Below, in pieces: positions 42,501 through 52,746 of a DNA stretch of 64,000 nt. The translations under genes and the position numbers were made by a program. The notes under the pieces are model-generated. The model was not told where the DNA came from. It saw only the letters and a program-made list of their open reading frames with translations, and ran no database searches. Source of the DNA: Solanum dulcamara (lineage: Eukaryota; Streptophyta; Magnoliopsida; Solanales; Solanaceae); the NCBI RefSeq assembly GCF_947179165.1, contig NC_077237.1, positions 87,024,341-87,088,340 of the forward strand, given 5' to 3'. Every line of letters starts with the position of its first letter. Position 1 is the stretch's first letter.

Positions 42501-45500
42501 ATCTACCTAGTATACCATCTCAAAAAGCCACTTAACATATTTTAACATCGTTGTATTTAAATTCCATCTGCTAAAAAATTTAAGTTTTAAAATTACATTA
42601 TATATCATCTTCAAAAATAAATTCTTATATTAAATATTGTAAGTTTGAATATTGAATACTATAGTTTGTAATTGAATACTGTAAGTTTGATTTGAATATG
42701 GTAATTAATTTTCTAATATTAATTACTTCACTTTTGACTTGAATATTGTAGCTTTTTTAATATTGTTGTTTTTATTTGAATGTTGTGATTTTGAATTGAA
42801 TATTGAAGTTTTTATTTTAATGTTGTAGGTTTTTCTTTGAATATGCTAATTGTCATTTGAATGCTGTAGTTTTGAATTGAATACGATAATTTTAAAGCTA
42901 AATATTGTATTCTTGAATCGAATATTGTAAGTTCCAATTTTGAATACTGTAGTTTGTAGTTGAATATTGTAAAGTTTGATTATTGAATATTGTAGCTTGT
43001 TCTAATATATTTCTAATGGTGGCATTGATTACAGTGTCTATTTTTAGGAATCAGTTGTTGATTATTGGTAAATTTTCGGAATATTAACCCATAAAACATG
43101 TTGCCACCGTTTTTTTAATTTCACTATGCTTGGTATAGGATGTCAAACAATATTTATAGGATTTTCTATGTAATTACTATTACTATGGTATATTGAGAAA
43201 AGAGGGTCAGTAGGATGTATAATTATTTCTTTTGTCTAAACTAAGTGCTTAAATTTAGGGGGAGTCAACTCATTGCAAGTCTAGAGACATTACAAACAGG
43301 GAAGTTGACTATGAGTTATTAATTTTTTTGTCATCATCAAAAAGGGGGGAAATAATTAGGGTTTAGTTTTAATGAAAGACGGAACTAATGTAAGTATATG
43401 TTTTACATGTGCATGTGCATGGATACAGGAAAATTCTATAAAGGAGAATTTTAAGGAGAAGAAACTAAATGAGTATCTTCCAACACTCATTTATGGAAAA
43501 CTATCAATCAAGATCAGCATAGGAAAGAAGCCTCATCAAGGATTCACACGTAAGCGCTAAGGAAAGAAGACCCAACAATTATTAAAGGCCAAGATTCACA
43601 TCTATGGAAACAAGTACTAAGAGCTCAAGTTCGTAAACCCTAGAAGGTAACGAGCTACAACAAATCAAGTTTGAAGATCTGATCAACGTAGCTAACGGAA
43701 AGCTCTAAACTTATTCTTGGAAGAGATCAATCTAACTCCTCTTTCCAAAGATCAAACTCTTGGATTGTCATCTCTGTCAAGAAGTTTAACGGCTAGTTCA
43801 AAGACTACATGAAGTTAATCAAAGAAAGATGGAAGATATACTTCTATCCAAACCTTCTCAGGCTCCTTTGTTCTACTATTAATAAGCATTGTATTTCATT
43901 CTAGATTTATTGTGTACTCAATAAAGAGAAGAGAGGAAAATTATTATTAGTGAGGCATTGTATCAAAAATCACGAGAAAAGAGATCAAGTATAGATGTAA
44001 AAACTACACTACATCACAATTGTACAAGTCAGATCTCAAAAGAGCTTACAGAGAATACTCTTACAACCAAGGGGACTGGACTAAGATCCACTGGATCCAA
44101 CCAGTACAAAAATATATGGTGTCACTTTACTTTATGCTCTTTTAAGTGTTCTTTATTGCCTTCCTAAATAGTTGACTAGAAAATCGAATAAGAGTTCAAT
44201 TCACCCACATCCCCCCTCTTGCACTTTCATTAAGCAATTGGGAAACCTATAGATGTGTATTCTTTTGTAAATAACTTTTCTATATCCATTTTAATGGCAT
44301 ATCAAGAATACCAAGAGAAGGGTGAAGGGAGGAGTGATTTGTACTAGACATGAAAAGGGAGGGGGTGGTAAGGAGATTATATTTGAGGCTATCTGTAACA
44401 CCCTAGGTGAATTTGTGAATTCCACACCAATAAAATACGGGAGAGATGTTGGATATATAAGGAAGTAAACCTTGGACCCTGGTGACACGTTTTAAACCAG
44501 TGCAGGCCGAGGCCCAAAGCTGACAATATAACTAGTGGGTTGGGTTGTAACAAACATGGTATTAGAGTCATTCTGCGTGCAACCATGAACAATGGTGGGA
44601 AAACCCTAGGCAAATCCCACATCGACAAAACATGGGAGAGATGATGAGTGTATAAGGAAGCAAGCCTTAGAACCTAATGACGTGTTTCAAAGAGAACAGT
44701 ATCACTAGTGGGCTGGTTGTTACATTAACAATAGCTTTCAACTAAAGAACACAGACAGGATATGGTATGCACGCATGTACATTGAAATTGAAAGAATAAA
44801 TGGTCACTGTAAAGATTGTCATTCTCCTTCCAAGGGAATTAGCCCTAGTTGGAGTTGGGCGCACAACTCAAACTTACTGATCAGCCCTCCCGTCAAACTT
44901 GGTTAAATGTCCAAATCCTATTAGGGACTCGACTTTCCTTTTGTTTCCAAGAGTATATCCCCTTTACCCCTTTTAATGGCAAGAGATAAAATAGAATAAT
45001 CAAAGAGGACTAAAAGGAGCATATATAATGCTGTTAGAATTACTGGAATGGGAACTTCTGATGAACAGTAATCTACAATTATAATTTTTTTCGGAATTCT
45101 GTAATCTATAGAAATTTGTAATACCTCTCCTGAAAAACATCTTTTTGCTCTTCTTTTTAGGGCCTTGTAAAGAGGTCCTGGAATTCTTTTCATCTGAGGC
45201 CTCCATTTCAAGTTTACCCCCCACGGCGCCTAATCTTTGACCTTCTTCTGTACCACTACATGCCTCTTTGATATCATCAAAATGGTATTCACCACTATCA
45301 ACTTCCAACTTTTCAGCAAGAGGTCTTCTTCCCTTCTGTGCTGTTCGACTAATGGTTCCAGTTTCCGCCAAATCATTTTTATACCGCAACAGCTCTCCAG
45401 TATCTGCTTCCATGCTTCCCTCTTCTTCGTCCACTTCATTACTGAGAAGCTTTCCATCGCCCATACCCATTTTAACACGCTAGTTGAGAAAACGAATAAG

Positions 45501-48500
45501 AAAATATCAAAAAAGTTGATGTCACATAGTTTATAGACATAAGTCACAATATGAAATGAAAGTTGAGCAATACCTTTCTTCCAGCAGTCTCAACAGGTGA
45601 GGACATAGCACTGTCCGTCCAACGGTTTAGTGTCTGAGAGACCTGAGGAGAACCACCTCTTTGTGAAGCTTCAGTTAAAACTAATGCTATCTTCACATCA
45701 TCATCAGTGTCACTGTCATCTGCCTGAAGTTTCAAACTCCGCCTACTTGGAGAAATATACTTCTCACCCATGGGATTTTCATGTGTAAAAGAAACAGGAA
45801 AGCGTGGAGTTCTTTTCCCAACAGCACGAGGCCGGCTCCCTGAAAGGAACTCCAGCAAAACTTCAACAACAATATCACATGACAAGGGCTCAATCCTTAG
45901 AGATAGAGAAGAAGAAAATAGGCTCCTATCCCTAATTACAGATAAATAAATGAAAAGGAATATTTTGTTTGTCAACATTCAAAGAGGTCAAGCCTCCGCT
46001 CAGTACGTAATAGATCATGTGGAAGACAGCTAAAAAAATGTAACCCCAAGAAAAGATACTACACTGCATGAAAGTAAAATGTATGAAGAATAACAAGTAA
46101 GAAAGATCCTAATCTAAGTCCAGCCGGGAGATTCTTTAAAGATATTTTATTTTATTTTCCATAGGAATAATTCCTCATTTATTTTAATTCATCCTTTTTT
46201 TGTTGTGGGAGGGTTAGAAGGGACAACACACCTCCTGAACGCTTCTTCTTCAACAAAGGTAAACAACCATGAGTAGCTGCTAATGTTGGGGATGCCACCT
46301 CAGATGTTTTAGAAACATTAGGCTGAATCTTAACGCGAGCACGTTTTTGAGGTTTTCTAGACGTTCCAGCATCCTCATTACTTTCTTGCTCACTGTCGCT
46401 TGCTGCCTGAAATCCCATAGGGAAGTTACTTCAATAGAAAATACACAAAACTAAGACTCGGGTACAATAAATAAACACTGGGACTCGGAAGCCATGAACA
46501 AATATAAGAGAGCATCGAGCAGATATTCGCTTCTCTTTAGAAATGTTTTTCTTGTCGATAGTCAAAAGTCAGAACAATGCTTTGCTACAGCCTAATGCGC
46601 AGAATCATCTTTCCTGATGTTTATTTAATAACAGCTGGCAAAGAGCTTTCTGTTCAAGACAAACAGCATTTATCAATTGAAGTATACAAGCAATTCCATA
46701 CACTGATGCCACAAAGCTAAAATCCTGGTATCTCTCACATGCAATACTACCCCCTCAGCTTGAAAAAAATAGGAAAGGGAAAATTAAGTCTGATGAGTGC
46801 ACAGGGGAGTGAGGGATGGCAGACAAAACATAGAGTACACACACGTTCCTCTTGCTCAATACTCTATATCTCAATTCTTACCAAGTTGCAGTAGTGATCA
46901 GTCATCATGGCAATCAGCCCAACAACAGATGCAGTCCCCTCTGGAAGAGATAAATAAGCCTGAAAATACAGTAGAATAGAGTAGGTAATTTTATCTTCAT
47001 TTTGTATGACTGAATATATTCATGCAGATTAAGTTCATTGTCATATGTTCTAAAAATTTAAATCTTATAATAGTATCTCCACCTAACAATGATCAAATTG
47101 ATTGTCCAAATTGTTGCTGAACTGTTGCTGGAAAAAATCAACAAACCATGATTTATGATTTTTCTTTTGACAGACACAATGGTTTATGATGATTAATATG
47201 GCACTCGGTGCTTTTATGTATATAACCATGCAAGCATAAAAATGATCGCAAGTTAAGCGATAATTCTTTTTTACCCCAAAAAAATTGTCCAAAAGATGAT
47301 TCGTATTCTCTTCTGAAAGAGAGGACTCTTTCTTAGTGCCATGCGCTTCATCAGGAAACAACAGTTTTCTATTTCAAGTGCAATGGAGTATGGAGAAGTG
47401 TTTCACTGTATTAATGCAACATAATAGCGTCAAAAAGAAAATGAACAAATCATTTAACACACTGGTAATGAAGATTTATGAATCTGAGAGTAATCTTTGA
47501 GCAATTTTTTTCAAGAAATATCAACTACTCACAGGATTGCATTGTTCCATATAAGGATCCAGAAAAGGAAAATAAAGTAGCACTAAAAGTTGACTAAACT
47601 GGTTGAGATGACATGGAATCTGGATACTGCCCAAACAGACAGAGAAAGAGAGAGAAGAGGATGATATTACAGCAGGCCAAATTAAGGAAACTAATTCAAT
47701 GATAAAAGTGTTAAATTTCTGATTACAACAGACTAAAATGTCATACTTACAGAAGAAACAAAGAGGGAAAAAACAGAATATAAGAGTCATATTATTTTTT
47801 GATAGGCTTAATATAAGAGCCACATTATTGCTAACAGATATACGATGTCCTCCTGCAAAAGCTGGGGATGATGTTCTTTCCTTAAACAGTTTCCTTCTCC
47901 TTTCGTACTATTTGTTTTTTTATTTTTGTTTTTGAGAAATCTGAACAGATAAGTATTCCTTTCCTACTGTTCTTGTGTGGACACATCATTTCATACACAT
48001 AATTTCTGTTTTGTACCTTGTAAAAATGATTTGTCCACACAAGAACTGTAGGAAAGGAATACTTATCTGTTCAGATTTCTCAAAAACAAAAATAAAAAAA
48101 AACAAATTGTAGGAAAGGAGAAGGAAACTGTTTGAGGAAAGAACATAAGACAGGAAACAAAGGCTATGTGGGAAAGTGCAGGCAACGTAAAATAATTGCC
48201 TCCCAGAAAAAGAGAAACTGAATATAAGATGAATACAGCCCCATAAAAGTAGACAACCCTAACCAGATTTCATTGTGAAAAAAGATTTGACTTACTAGAG
48301 TATCATGCTCCTCAAATCAATTATAATGAATAATGTCACAAGCCAACAACATGAAGTGTTAGAACAAGATTCTCACAAATGGGCTCTCTCACCATGCAAT
48401 CAGTATAGATGACATCTAAATCCAGCTATAAATCAGCAGGAACATAGTTTGAAAAATGGATAAGAAGATGAAGATAAGTATTTCCAATCAAGATATATCA

Positions 48501-49466
48501 CTCGATGATTTCATAAGCAAAGAGGATCCGATTATAAAGACGTGTGTGACTTTGCTGTCTGCATACAGAGCCTACCCTATTCATTGTGTAAAGAGCTTCC
48601 ACCATCTCTGCAGTTCGGGGTTTCACTGCACCAGCAACCTGTAATAAGTATAAAGCAGCTCTTAGAGGCAAGCGTTAGAGATCAATCTGACAGCAAATAT
48701 ATGCAGGTTACTGATATTCAATAAACTTCAATTAAAGGATTATACTCTGAATTTGGACAGACCTTTTTCCAATCTTTACCATACTCGCGGTATGCTTGAT
48801 AGAAGTGTGTCAGGTCCTTGTCACTCCACTTGGGACCTAGCATGTCAGACAACTTCCTCTTCTGCAATTTTATAGAAAGAACCGCGTCAAAATGCATACA
48901 GAATTCTACGAGCCTTCAGAGAATGCTTTACATCTAACAAAAATGAAACCAGACGAAATATGTCTCCCTTCCAACTCAACATATAACCACTTTCCTAAAG
49001 GAACCATTTGATTGACAAGAATAGGGAAGGGAAGATCTGGAACTTTAACATTCCAGCATATTCTCAACCTTTAGTAAGAGGAAAGCTGCGGAAAATACAA
49101 TAGGAGACTTCCCCACATAAGAAACTTCCATCTAATCCATCCAAATTATGAGAAAGTCCAAACCAAACTTTTTTTCTCATTCCATATTCTCCTTTTCCTT
49201 TCAAAGAAAAACATGCAGGAAAATCTCTTCACTTCACTGACACATTTCTAGCAATGACCTGACATCCTTGATGAAGCCATTCATCTTTCTTCTTGCACTG
49301 TCTACCTCTATTCATGTAATGTTACAAGATCAAACAAAAGTATAGTAGAACTCACCCGTTGCAAGCTTTTCTTCAAATTGTCCCCATTACCATCTTTACT
49401 GGGAGAGATTTCAGTTGTAGGAGAAAAGCGCTTATTTACACTTCTAGATTTTTTTGCTGGAGCCAT
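27589..49466 (-). CDS. ALY: ALWAYS EARLY protein (LIN9/Mip130 family, DIRP domain)
   Basis: Twenty coding exons join in phase: 49466-49356, 48861-48763, 48638-48576, 46959-46882, 46406-46232, 45839-45574, 45479-45125, 38720-38643, 37879-37626, 37543-37487, 37341-37033, 36955-36777, 36660-36378, 34624-34400, 33970-33809, 31367-31224, 31149-30934, 29796-29692, 29601-29503, 27753-27589. The product is 1140 aa; Arabidopsis ALY3 is of similar size. It starts [19 protein letters not shown]/Myb-like segment spans about residues 38-100 (W49, [18 protein letters not shown]). The DIRP domain is about 616-700 ([34 protein letters not shown]). A Tudor-like segment follows at about 725-765 ([21 protein letters not shown]). 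Family members are nuclear subunits of MuvB/DREAM-type complexes controlling cell-cycle and developmental genes. All exons look intact although the introns are full of retroelements. Confidence 0.96.
28190..28900. other. Last ALY intron with an unexplained open frame
   Basis: Intron 19 of ALY (27754-29502). On the + strand an 83-codon frame (28226-28477) begins M-K-G-K-F-Q-D and is less AT-rich than its surroundings. A 108-codon frame (28563-28889) follows. I recognise neither; both lack a clear signal peptide or known motif. They could be remnants of an inserted transcript or chance. The motif GGGTTGCAAGCTTG occurs both here (about 28110) and in the last exon (about 27679), hinting at a small local duplication. 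Confidence 0.25.
30020..30232 (-). mobile_element. tRNA-derived SINE (SolS type) in ALY intron 17
   Basis: Read on the - strand, it begins with a tRNA-like head: GTGGTCAATGAAGTGGGTTG, then a B-box-like GGTCTCAAGTTCAAATCCC region near 30170-30190. It continues with CACTAGGTGATTTCTTCCCA, TTGGTGGACAGAGTTACCTA and ATCCCGTGGAATTAGTTGAG, and ends near CACCACGG. This body is a common Solanaceae SINE. The exact subfamily name cannot be fixed without a library. Confidence 0.78.
31935..32106 (+). mobile_element. tRNA-derived SINE in ALY intron 15
   Basis: The head has a B-box-like GGTCATGGGTTCAAGCCTTG at about 31961. The body has GCAAGGTAAGGTTGCGTACA and CCCCGGACCCTGCGCATAGC, then GGGAGCTTTAGTGCACCGGG, ending GCTGCCCTTTTTTTTTT. 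A truncated copy of the same family lies in opposite orientation at 39003-39118. Confidence 0.82.
32340..33130 (+). pseudogene. Decayed L1-type LINE 3' coding remnant in ALY intron 15
   Basis: Conceptual fragments resemble the C-terminal zf-RVT region of plant L1 reverse transcriptases. [13 protein letters not shown] (about 32393-32430) corresponds to the family FWxDxW motif; a degraded WLVARKA stretch and a Cys/His-like [10 protein letters not shown] (about 32905-32940) follow. Several stop codons and frame shifts separate them, so it is inactive. The open frames at 32492-32674 and 32625-32888 are pieces of it. Intron 15 spans 31368-33808. Confidence 0.72.
34940..35250 (+). pseudogene. LINE 3' fragment in ALY intron 13
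   Basis: A short frame contains [16 protein letters not shown], the W-x-E-R-N-x-R-x-F signature near the C-terminus of plant L1 reverse transcriptases. A shifted frame continues [12 protein letters not shown]. It is preceded by a TTTGGTAAGTAAATTGATTT motif often found next to such fragments. Only about 300 bp remain. Confidence 0.6.
35455..36092 (+). pseudogene. RTE-type LINE fragment with tail, ALY intron 13
   Basis: The frame 35469-35723 holds the reverse-transcriptase core: [20 protein letters not shown], then [14 protein letters not shown] with the F-A-D-D catalytic box. It stops soon after. The element ends with TTTGCGTACACCCTACCCTC and GGTATGTTGTTGCTGTTG at about 36028-36092, the same tail as the RTE copy at 41265. 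Between core and tail the sequence is rearranged: an inverted copy of a 30 bp stretch at 35785-35819, and a duplicated TCAGAGAGTTTCTTGTCC (about 35865 and 35912). Confidence 0.85.
38330..38512 (+). mobile_element. SINE-like element in ALY intron 8
   Basis: The tRNA-like head has a B-box-like TCTCGGGTTCGATCCTTGTC at about 38371. The body and end read ATGGATTAGTCGGGCCAACG, GGTTCCAACACCAAATGG. The ending resembles the SINE at 59085-59232 in the VAMP gene (ATTAGTCGGACCTAATGCC), so both probably belong to one family. Confidence 0.65.
38797..39205. mobile_element. MITE interrupted by a SINE, ALY intron 7
   Basis: The left end is GAGGTGGCATAA (38802 on). The right end ...CCCAACCCACCCATTGCTACC is roughly its inverted copy in type (GGTAGCAATGGGTGGG), with repeated CCCGCCCA/GTTTGGGCT motifs inside. 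Near-identical flanks TTCAATCA and TTCAATGA suggest an 8 bp target-site duplication, hence hAT-like. A 3'-truncated SINE on the - strand (39003-39118, containing CGCTATGCGCAGGGTCCGGG) sits inside. Confidence 0.62.
39003..39118 (-). mobile_element. Truncated SINE nested in a MITE
   Basis: This is the reverse complement of the 3' half of the SINE at 31935-32106. It shares GGGAGCTTTAGTGCACTAGG and GACCCTTGTGGTCGGGCCCT-type stretches. The tRNA-like head is missing. It gives a relative order: the MITE inserted first, the SINE later. Confidence 0.75.
39969..41266 (+). mobile_element. 5'-truncated RTE-type LINE inserted into the left LTR
   Basis: The reverse-transcriptase region starts abruptly ([21 protein letters not shown]). 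It continues with [20 protein letters not shown], then [14 protein letters not shown] with the F-A-D-D box. A C-terminal part follows at 40503-40949 ([45 protein letters not shown]). Stops and a frame change separate the parts, so it is inactive. The 3' tail is TTTGCGTACACTCTACCTTC...GGTATGTTGTTG. Flanks AATTAAGACAAA (39959) and AATTAAGGCAAA (41266) are a target-site duplication. 5' truncation and a TTG tail fit target-primed insertion of an RTE element. Confidence 0.92.
42600..43020. repeat. Degenerate AT-rich minisatellite inside the LTR element
   Basis: About 20 irregular copies of a 17-25 bp motif of the form TTGAATATTGTAGTTT (variants TTGAATACTGTAAGTTTGA, TTGAATGTTGTGATTT). No coding capacity. 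It lies in the internal region of the LTR retrotransposon remnant. Confidence 0.75.
44394..44724 (+). mobile_element. TRIM (miniature LTR retrotransposon) in ALY intron 7
   Basis: First repeat 44394-44552 starts TGTAACACCCTAGG and ends GTTGTAACA. Directly after it, TGGTATTAGAGT (44557) is one base off the initiator-tRNA-Met primer site TGGTATCAGAGC. A second repeat follows after about 35 bp and ends GGTTGTTACA at 44724. Shared internal blocks are GGGAGAGATG, TATAAGGAAG, AAGCCTTAGAACC/AAACCTTGGACCC and ACTAGTGGG. No coding sequence. About 330 bp in total. Confidence 0.7.
47871..48146. repeat. Near-perfect long inverted repeat (hairpin) in ALY intron 3
   Basis: Left arm 47871-47992 and right arm 48024-48146 are about 122 bp each and almost perfect reverse complements, with a loop of about 31 bp. 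For example, ATCTGAACAGATAAGTATTC on the left pairs with GAATACTTATCTGTTCAGAT on the right. Arms differ at a few positions (CGTACTA versus CCTACAA; GGACACATC versus GGACAAATC). Arm ends are not flanked by an obvious duplication. It could be a fold-back MITE or a recent inverted duplication. A transcript would form a long double-stranded hairpin. Confidence 0.9.
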
Positions 49467-49977
49467 GCCTAAAATCCTGGGGAACATATAAGGAACAAAA
49501 AAACAGAATCAGGCAAACACAATGTAAGAGTCTGTTTTATGACAATTGAATGTTTTGGAAAGTGATAAACTACATAGGGAACAAATGTTATTTTAATATG
49601 TACATCAAATTATAGTTTCAGCAAATAAAGGTCCATGAAATAGTTACTTGATTTTGTCAAATTATATACAAACAAATGGACAAAATTATATAAGCAAACA
49701 AGCATATAGATTCAAAAAGGAGCCGATTCAACCATGCTGAAAGATAACATCAATAACTCTCAGTCGGTGTGTTCATTGTAAGATACAGTATGGTTTTATT
49801 TTTTAAAAATACTATAGCACTACCGTGCTGAATTAATCTGGTACAGTTTGGTATTTTTAATTTTGGTTTTTGTGGTACGATAAGTTGGTGGCTCCGGTTT
49901 GTTCAACTCCGACAACAATGTGGGTACTCTTACAAGTTCCTGGAGTAGCAATTTCAGGTCTTCCTCCTTTAAACGAA

Positions 49978-50625
49978 TTAAGTATGCGTTTGGGCATAGG
50001 ATTTGGGACCCCAATTTCACGTTTTGATTTGAAATCAGTGTTTGTTTATGAAATCTGCAAAATTTCAACATCATTTTCAAATAAAAAATTCTCCAAAAAG
50101 TAGCAGTTCAAATTTCAAATTGTGATTTCAAATATAACTTTTGATCCATATATATTTTGTTAAAAAGTACCCATGATTTTATATTTTGTAAAAAAAAAAA
50201 CACATGCTCGACATGAATATATTGTATGTACCATGTGGAGGATTATATTAAAAAATAGCTAGTTAATACTATTGTTGATTTTTTGGACCAGTGAATCTTT
50301 GCAAAATTATGTGTATTTGAAAGCTTGTAATAGGATAATAGCATGTAAACGCAAACATTTATTTAAAAAACGAACATAGAGATTTGTGATTTATTAATGC
50401 AACACCTTGAGATATTCCAATACCTTGTTTATGAACTAATGGTTTGCTCATTTGTTAAGATTGTATAAGAGTTGGGATGTTTTAATAGTTTTCACAAATT
50501 GTGGGATTTTCATGTTTATGAGAAAAGATAAAAATTCATATTCCATGGTCAAACAAAACTTTAACTTCAAATCAACCTGATCTCCAATCATGATTTGAAA
50601 TCATGTCCAAATGGGCCCCAAGAAT
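49978..50625. mobile_element. MITE-like element in the ALY leader intron
   Basis: The left end reads TATGCGTTTGGGCATAGGAT and the right end GATTTGAAATCATGTCCAAA followed by TGGGCCCC. The right end inverted (TTTGGACATGATTTCAAATC) matches the GTTTGGGCAT...GATTTGAAATC start in an imperfect way. The inner part is AT-rich and non-coding. This GCGTTTGGNCAT type is widespread in Solanaceae introns. The superfamily was not determined. Confidence 0.55.
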
Positions 50626-50754
50626 ATAACATACAAACTAACTCTGAAGTTTAATGGTTGTTCAGAAAGACAAAAATTTTAAAGCTAGAGGCATATAGTG
50701 ATACAAGTAATCTGCATTTATATGTAATTAACTTAATTCAAGATTTATCTTAAG

Positions 50755-50975
50755 CAGCAAAGGTTAGAAGGTCAAGAGTAACAGAGAATCAGTTTGGATT
50801 TATGTCTGATACATCTGCAATGGAGGCTATACTCTTGGTAAGAACAATGATGAAAATCAATCGCTGAAAGAAGAAAGATCACACATGGTGTTCATTAATT
50901 TAGCGAGCGCATATGATAGAGAACCATGAAAGGTCCTTTGGTGGGTGATGGAGAAGAAAAGAATTCATATAAAAT
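50755..50975 (+). pseudogene. RTE LINE fragment in the ALY leader intron
   Basis: Conceptual translation gives NQFGFMSDTSAMEAILLVRT, then VFINLASAYDRE, with internal stops. In plant RTE reverse transcriptases the matching region reads as a Q-x-G-F-x-x-x-x-S-T-x-E-A-I...F-I-D-L-x-K-A-Y-D motif. It is a different part of the protein from the other two RTE pieces in this gene. About 220 bp, clearly dead. Confidence 0.75.
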
Positions 50976-51355
50976 CTGAAACCCAACCAGAATTACATTT
51001 ACATAAAGGCGTTTCAAGCTTGTTGAAACTTTGATTTATACTACCATCAAAAGCATTTTAACCTTACGTCAGCCAAAACATCTCAAATTAATAAGTCTAG
51101 TTATGACGTCAGATACTGAAAACACATCTAAAACTATTCAAACCTATCATGTGATATTCATAAAGTTAGGATCACTAACATGACATACAGATATATTTAT
51201 TTGTGATGCATTGTACACTGAACCAAACTCATGATAATTAATGTAAGGAAATAAGAGATGCCCGCTACATTCATGCTTTTTGAAGTGCATACGAAATCCT
51301 ACTTCAGTATCTCAAATGTACTGTATTCGAACAAGAGCACATATTTCATAAACAA

Positions 51356-51482
51356 TACAACAACAACAACAACAACAACCCAGTGAAATCCCACAACATG
51401 GGGTCTGGGGAGGGTAGAATGTACACAGACCTTACTCCTACCAAGGTAGGACGGCTGTTTCCTGGAGACCCTCGGCTCAGTA
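51356..51482 (-). mobile_element. Au-type SINE 3' part in the ALY leader intron
   Basis: On the + strand it reads CAACAACAACAACAACCCAG, GTGAAATCCCACAACATGGG, GTCTGGGGAGGGTAGAATGT, then ACACAGACCTTACTCCTACC and ACCCTCGGCTCAG. On the - strand this is a SINE body ending in (TTG)n, the hallmark of Au SINEs. Its last 60 bp match the tails of the RTE copies ending at 36092 and 41266. Confidence 0.82.
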
Positions 51483-52746
51483 AAAGCATAAATGCATAAA
51501 AAATGTTAGATAAGAATAGGAAATTAAAAGCTTTATGAGAAAAACAACAAACAAATAACGAATAGATAACAAATAAATACAAATAAATAAATACAAATAA
51601 CAAATAACGAATAAATAAATAATGAAAGCGTCACAGATAAAATAGAGTAATCAAAGCATAGAAAGTAATAAACAATCTATCCAGTAAATCATAATCAACT
51701 TTATGACCTATAGTCATATCCTCTATGCCTTAAATGAAAACATACCAAATCAAGCTTTAACACCATGCATTAGAACATAGAAACACATAGTCAGCCCTCT
51801 TAAAAAAATATTCAACTCAAATGGAGATCCATTAACACCCTATAGTCATAATCTCTAAAGTATGAATAAAACCTTATATCAGTACTTTAATCTCACCATG
51901 TCGAAACATAGAAAATGGAATATTCAGACAAGTTATGTACCACATACATTCTATAAACATGATTACTAAAACTTAATAGAAAACATTCTATCATGATTTC
52001 TACCAAGTCAATAAACTACTACCTATTCTAACAGTAAAAACAGAGAAAATACTTTCGTTTAAGGATCTGACCTTCTTTTTGGAATTGAAGTAAGCTGGAC
52101 CGTCTACGAACTGATTCCAAACACTTTGGCAGACAGCACAGGATTCCAAGCCACTCAAGGGCGTTCCGGGTCAAGCCTGTATGTCCCAATTCTAAGTCAA
52201 TCAAACAGAATCCACAACAAAGTTTCAATCTTGGCTATACTTATAGTGTATAATTTCAACTGAGACAGTTATAACTTATAGATAGCCAGTAAAAAGTCCA
52301 AATTTGTGTTCATACCATTTTAGGATTAGGGTTTGAGTTGAATTTCAAAAAGAACAGTTTAAATAATCAAAATTGACAATGGCGAACATCTACCTATAGA
52401 GTAAAGATTCAGCAAAACAGATAATTAACGCAAAAGAGTGAAGAAATCACCGTTTACCAAGCTAAAGAATTCAAATCCAACCACCAGTCATTTGGACTCG
52501 TAACTCAACACACTTGCATTCAATCATTGATTTGAATTAACATTGATGATCTGCTTTTCACTAAAATCGACTAAAATCAATTCAATTAAACTCGATTCGA
52601 TTCGATTTCAAATAGAGGGGAAGAATTGCAGAGAAAAAATGGAGAAGCTAACACTGAAGCTATTTGAAATTGAAATTTTGGGGAGAAAGGGGAACGAGGG
52701 AATTTCAGAAACCTATCTGAATAAAAATTGAATTTGAGAAAAAGGG

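Larger units (their letters stand above)
39701..44240 (+). mobile_element. LTR retrotransposon remnant (copia-like) in ALY intron 7
   Basis: Two diverged direct repeats bracket about 1.6 kb. The left LTR starts TGTTAGGGTTTAGTTTTAAT (39702), is split by an RTE LINE (about 39969-41266), and resumes to about 41690. The right LTR starts TTAGGGTTTAGTTTTAATGA (about 43359) and ends near CACATCCCCCCTCTTGCACT (44224). Shared blocks include GAGTATCTTCCAACACTCAT, AACAAATCAAGTTTGAAGAT and GGTGTCACTTTACTT. A purine tract AAAAAGGGGGGAAAT just before the right LTR is a polypurine tract. The inner region keeps only short gag-like frames (41845-42063, 42244-42489) and no polymerase, so it is internally deleted and dead. 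Confidence 0.82.
49467..52720 (-). other. ALY: ALY 5' leader: two non-coding exons and leader introns
   Basis: Reading leftward: leader exon A about 52720-52459 (donor G|GTAAAC), leader exon B 52176-52072 (acceptor ACATACAG|G, donor AAGAAG|GTCAGA), then the exon with the start codon, beginning at 49476 (CCCCAG|GATTTTAGGC ATG). Exon A carries at least three short upstream ORFs with start codons at 52543, 52527 and 52519. Another ATG at 52491 is in frame with the one at 52527. Leader intron 2 (49477-52071) contains the MITE, RTE and SINE pieces listed separately. Exon limits are inferred from splice-like motifs and need transcript support. Confidence 0.6.

Noticed and set aside
47871..48146. 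microRNA precursor
   Set aside because: The arms are too long and too perfect for a typical MIR gene, and no known mature sequence was recognised; reported only as an inverted repeat.
27589..49466. Two separate genes split by the retroelement-filled intron at 38721-45124
   Set aside because: Exon 7 ends and exon 8 begins in matching phase (G|AC), and N- and C-terminal halves together give the full ALY length and domain order.
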